Shown here piece by piece: positions 3,944 to 6,714 of a DNA stretch of 6,714 bases; within the stretch, counting starts at the first letter, position 1; each line of letters starts with the position of its first letter. Location of the stretch: contig DCZN01000070.1 in NCBI GenBank assembly GCA_002331625.1, positions 9,166 to 15,879 on the forward strand, read 5' to 3'. The DNA comes from Nitrospira sp. UBA2083 (lineage in GTDB: Bacteria; Nitrospirota; Nitrospiria; Nitrospirales; Nitrospiraceae). The notes under the pieces are model-generated. The model had not been told where the DNA came from and did no database searches. It saw only the letters and a list, made by a program, of their open reading frames with translations. The translations under genes and the position numbers were made by a program.

Positions 3944-6714
3944 ATGGGTAGAATCCTCAAACCGCACGTGCTGATCGGTGTGCTGGGCGGCCTCATTGCG
4001 TTCTACTCACTCGTTGGGTTCGTTCTCATTCCCTATCTGATAACGTCGTATGTCGTTCCGACCGTTTCGGAGCAGATCAAGCATCCGATCGTGCTTCGGG
4101 ACGCTGCCTTCAATCCTTTTGCGCTGTCGCTTCGTCTCAATGGGCTGGAGGTGCGAGAGCAGAACGACACGCCGATCCTCGGGTTTGAGGAATTGTTTGT
4201 GAATCTTCGTGCGGTCACGTTGCTTCTCCAGAAGGTGGCGTTCGACGAGATTCGCCTTGTCATGCCGTTCGTGGCAGCCAAGGTTAATCGAGAAGGAAAG
4301 ATGAATCTGATGGCGCTCGTGCCATCTTCGGATGAGAAGCCCACAGCGCCTCCTCAACCAACCGGCGAACCCAAGAAGCTGATGCCGGTGCAGATAGATC
4401 TCTTGGAGATCGGGCGAGGCATCGTGGAGTATCGAGACGATTCCAAAGCGCGGCCGGTGATCATTGATGTCGTGCCGTTTGAGATCGTGTTGCGGAATTT
4501 CAGCACGGTGCCGGCGGAAGGGAGCGAGAACGCCCATGCCTTCACGGCTGAGATCGGGAAGGGTGAAAAGATTTCTTGGGAAGGGACGATCTTCCTCGAA
4601 CCACTGGAATCCGACGGCAAGGTGAATCTCTCTGGCATCAAGCTGAAGACCTTGTATCAGGCCGTGCACGACTTGTTTCAGTTCGATATCCAGCAGGGCG
4701 TGTTCGGTCTTTCGGTGTCGTATCATTTTGATCTTCGTGGCCAGACTCCTCAGGCCACCGTGAAGAATGGAACATTGTCGATTGACGATCTCGCCATCGT
4801 GGAGCGGGGCGGTATCGATCCGGTCGTGAACCTCCCGGTTTTTGATGTCGAGGGCATTCAGCTGGACTTGCAAAAGCAGACCATCGAGGTTGCCAAAGTG
4901 CATTCGGCTGATGCCCGGTTTGAGGCCTGGATGGAGCCGAACGGTGTGGTCAATTATCAAACACTGTTTGCGCCTGCGGGTGGAAAGGGAAACACGGAGC
5001 AACCATCGTCTGTACCGGCCAAGCAGGAGAAGCCTACCAAGCCTTGGACGATCACGGTCGACGAAATTGCACTGAAGAACTACCATGCGTCATATGAGGA
5101 CCGAACGCTCCCCAAGCCCGCACAGGTCGATGTCGACGCAATGAATGTGATCGTGAAGGATGTGCAGATTCCGTTCAAGAAGCCGCTCCCGGTCGACCTG
5201 TCGCTGAAGCTGAATGAAACCGGATCGATCGGTGTGAAGGGAACGGTGACGGTCGAACCATTGAAGGCCAACGCTGATCTTAAGCTGGAGCACATCGAGA
5301 TTCGTCCCTTTCAACCCTACCTCGATCGATTCCTTAATGCCGAAGTACGGGATGGCGCCATCGATTTGAGCGGGCGGGTGCATTTTGCGAAGGAGCGTGC
5401 GAATGAGCCCATGCTGACATTTCAAGGCAATCTCGGGTTGAATCAGCTGGCGATCGCCGAACGAAGCGCACCTACCGATGCCGTGACCTGGAAAGCGTTG
5501 AATTTCAATCGCATTGCGCTGGACGTCGAGCCAACGGCCGTGAAAATCGCAGAAATTGCCTGGCAAGAGCCGTACGCACAGATTGTGATCGGTGCCGATG
5601 GGAAACTCAATCTTTCACAGTTCGCTGCCTCGCCTCCACAAACCGAGCAATCGCCGGCTAAGCAAAGGGCTGAAAGCGAGAAACCGCCAGCGAAGCTGGC
5701 CGAGCCTGTGCCGGTCACGATCGATCAGGTGAAGATCGTCAAGTTGGCTGCCATGTTTGAAGATCAGTCCATCGAACCAAAGGTCAAGACCGGCCTGACG
5801 GAGTTCGGCGGGACCATCAAAGGGCTGTCATCCAAACAACTCAAGAAGGCCGACGTCAGCCTTGCTGGGAAAGTCGGACGAACCGCTCCGTTCAAGATCG
5901 TCGGAAAGATCAATCCCTTGAGCGAGGATGCCTTCACGGATTTGGTCATTACACTCGCCGGTATGGATCTCAGACCGACTGGTCCATACAGCGGCAAGTA
6001 CGTCGGCTACGGGTTATCGAAGGGGAAGTTGTCGTTTGATCTGAAATACAAGGTTTCGCAAAAAGTACTAGAAGCGGAAAACCTCGTCCATGTCGATCAG
6101 CTCACGTTTGGGGAGAAAACCAATAGTCCGGATGCCACATCGCTGCCCGTCCCCTTGGTCGTTGGGTTGTTGAAGGATCGCAAGGGCCAGATTGAGATCG
6201 ATATGCCGATCCGGGGCAACCTCGACGATCCGGATTTCAAGTACGGGAAGGTGGTAATCTCCACCTTGCTCAATCTCCTGACCAAAGTCGTGGCCTCACC
6301 ATTTGCGCTGATGGGTAAGCTCGTGCCGGGTGGTGGCGCGAATGAGGAGGACCTGCAGTTCATCGAGTTCCAACCCGGCATTGCATCGTTAACCGACGAT
6401 GATTTGAAAAAACTGGAGGCTTTGGAGACCGCGTTAGATGAGCGAGCCGGACTCCGATTAGATATCAAAGGCACGTTCGATGCGACGCTGGATCGAGCGG
6501 CGCTTCAGACGATGAAACTCCGTGATCAACTCTTTGAGATGAGCGGGAAGCCACATGGGGCGGGAGGTTCCGATCCCGATATGCTTTCCCCCAAGGACGA
6601 ACAACGGCTGGTAGAAAAGCTGTATGCCAAACTTCCTCCACCCGATCCGGCCACGACGACTGCGGAATCTGCGCAGCCGACCGTAGAAGAAATGAAACAG
6701 CGAGTGGCGGCAGC
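3944..6714 (+). CDS. DUF748-domain (AsmA-like) inner-membrane-anchored periplasmic protein, 3' end outside window
   Basis: The first 923 codons are present and the frame is open to the window end. Residues 9-29 form one membrane helix (VLIGVLGGLIAFYSLVGFVLI). The family's entry motif follows: IPYLITSYVVP, then FNPFALSLRLNGLEV (56-70). The body is beta-rich and repetitive, as in AsmA-like proteins. Three low-complexity Pro/Lys-rich linkers split it, at about 127-145, 343-367 and 563-590. The conserved C-terminal block includes VGLLKDRKGQIEIDMPIRGNLDDPDF (740-765), LLTKVVASPFALMGKLVPGGG (778-798) and EFQPG (808-812). Most of the domain is therefore inside the window, and only a tail is missing. 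AsmA-like proteins are linked to envelope lipid transport and outer-membrane integrity; the role of DUF748 itself is not established, so that function is inference. No clear Shine-Dalgarno site precedes the ATG. A TTG at 3905 is in frame but has no better site. Confidence 0.92.
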   Translation, partial: MGRILKPHVLIGVLGGLIAFYSLVGFVLIPYLITSYVVPTVSEQIKHPIVLRDAAFNPFALSLRLNGLEVREQNDTPILGFEELFVNLRAVTLLLQKVAFDEIRLVMPFVAAKVNREGKMNLMALVPSSDEKPTAPPQPTGEPKKLMPVQIDLLEIGRGIVEYRDDSKARPVIIDVVPFEIVLRNFSTVPAEGSENAHAFTAEIGKGEKISWEGTIFLEPLESDGKVNLSGIKLKTLYQAVHDLFQFDIQQGVFGLSVSYHFDLRGQTPQATVKNGTLSIDDLAIVERGGIDPVVNLPVFDVEGIQLDLQKQTIEVAKVHSADARFEAWMEPNGVVNYQTLFAPAGGKGNTEQPSSVPAKQEKPTKPWTITVDEIALKNYHASYEDRTLPKPAQVDVDAMNVIVKDVQIPFKKPLPVDLSLKLNETGSIGVKGTVTVEPLKANADLKLEHIEIRPFQPYLDRFLNAEVRDGAIDLSGRVHFAKERANEPMLTFQGNLGLNQLAIAERSAPTDAVTWKALNFNRIALDVEPTAVKIAEIAWQEPYAQIVIGADGKLNLSQFAASPPQTEQSPAKQRAESEKPPAKLAEPVPVTIDQVKIVKLAAMFEDQSIEPKVKTGLTEFGGTIKGLSSKQLKKADVSLAGKVGRTAPFKIVGKINPLSEDAFTDLVITLAGMDLRPTGPYSGKYVGYGLSKGKLSFDLKYKVSQKVLEAENLVHVDQLTFGEKTNSPDATSLPVPLVVGLLKDRKGQIEIDMPIRGNLDDPDFKYGKVVISTLLNLLTKVVASPFALMGKLVPGGGANEEDLQFIEFQPGIASLTDDDLKKLEALETALDERAGLRLDIKGTFDATLDRAALQTMKLRDQLFEMSGKPHGAGGSDPDMLSPKDEQRLVEKLYAKLPPPDPATTTAESAQPTVEEMKQRVAA

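Noticed and set aside
4007..5086. A 359-codon minus-strand open frame opposite the DUF748 gene
   Set aside because: It is rich in Arg, His and Leu, as is typical of an antisense frame. The plus strand carries the DUF748 motifs throughout.

Overview
The window most likely comes from a Gram-negative bacterium with moderately GC-rich DNA. It holds two large envelope-related genes transcribed outward from a central region of about 1.6 kb. Both run off the window, so neither has a visible stop codon. The pairing of a filamentous-haemagglutinin-type exoprotein with a DUF748/AsmA-like protein fits Nitrospira-like (Nitrospirota) or other environmental Gram-negative genomes. That placement is inference, because no rRNA or marker gene is present.

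Left part (1-2373, minus strand): one uninterrupted frame of 791 codons encodes the N-terminal part of a large secreted protein. It has a long N-terminal extension with a hydrophobic signal core, then a TPS/haemagglutination-activity domain, then many Gly/Ser/Thr-rich beta-helix repeats. No TpsB transporter gene is in view.

Middle (2374-3943): mostly non-coding, with three identifiable items. (1) A 68-residue minus-strand gene at 2720-2926 has a perfect Shine-Dalgarno sequence and encodes a probable exported peptide with four cysteines near its end. (2) A tRNA-Arg(TCT) with encoded CCA lies at 3477-3553. (3) There are several strong inverted repeats (2486-2514, 2644-2654, 2661-2687, 3403-3455) and a set of degenerate direct repeats just downstream of the tRNA (3561-3749).

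Right part (3944-6714, plus strand): 923 codons of a DUF748-family, AsmA-like protein. It has a single N-terminal membrane anchor, a long periplasmic beta-rich body broken by three Pro/Lys-rich linkers, and the typical conserved C-terminal block. A good sigma70-type promoter lies just upstream.

The genes do not form one operon. The exoprotein and the DUF748 protein are divergent and are separated by the small gene and the tRNA. Both concern the cell envelope, but nothing in the sequence shows that they act together. I found no CRISPR array, transposase, phage gene or known defence system.
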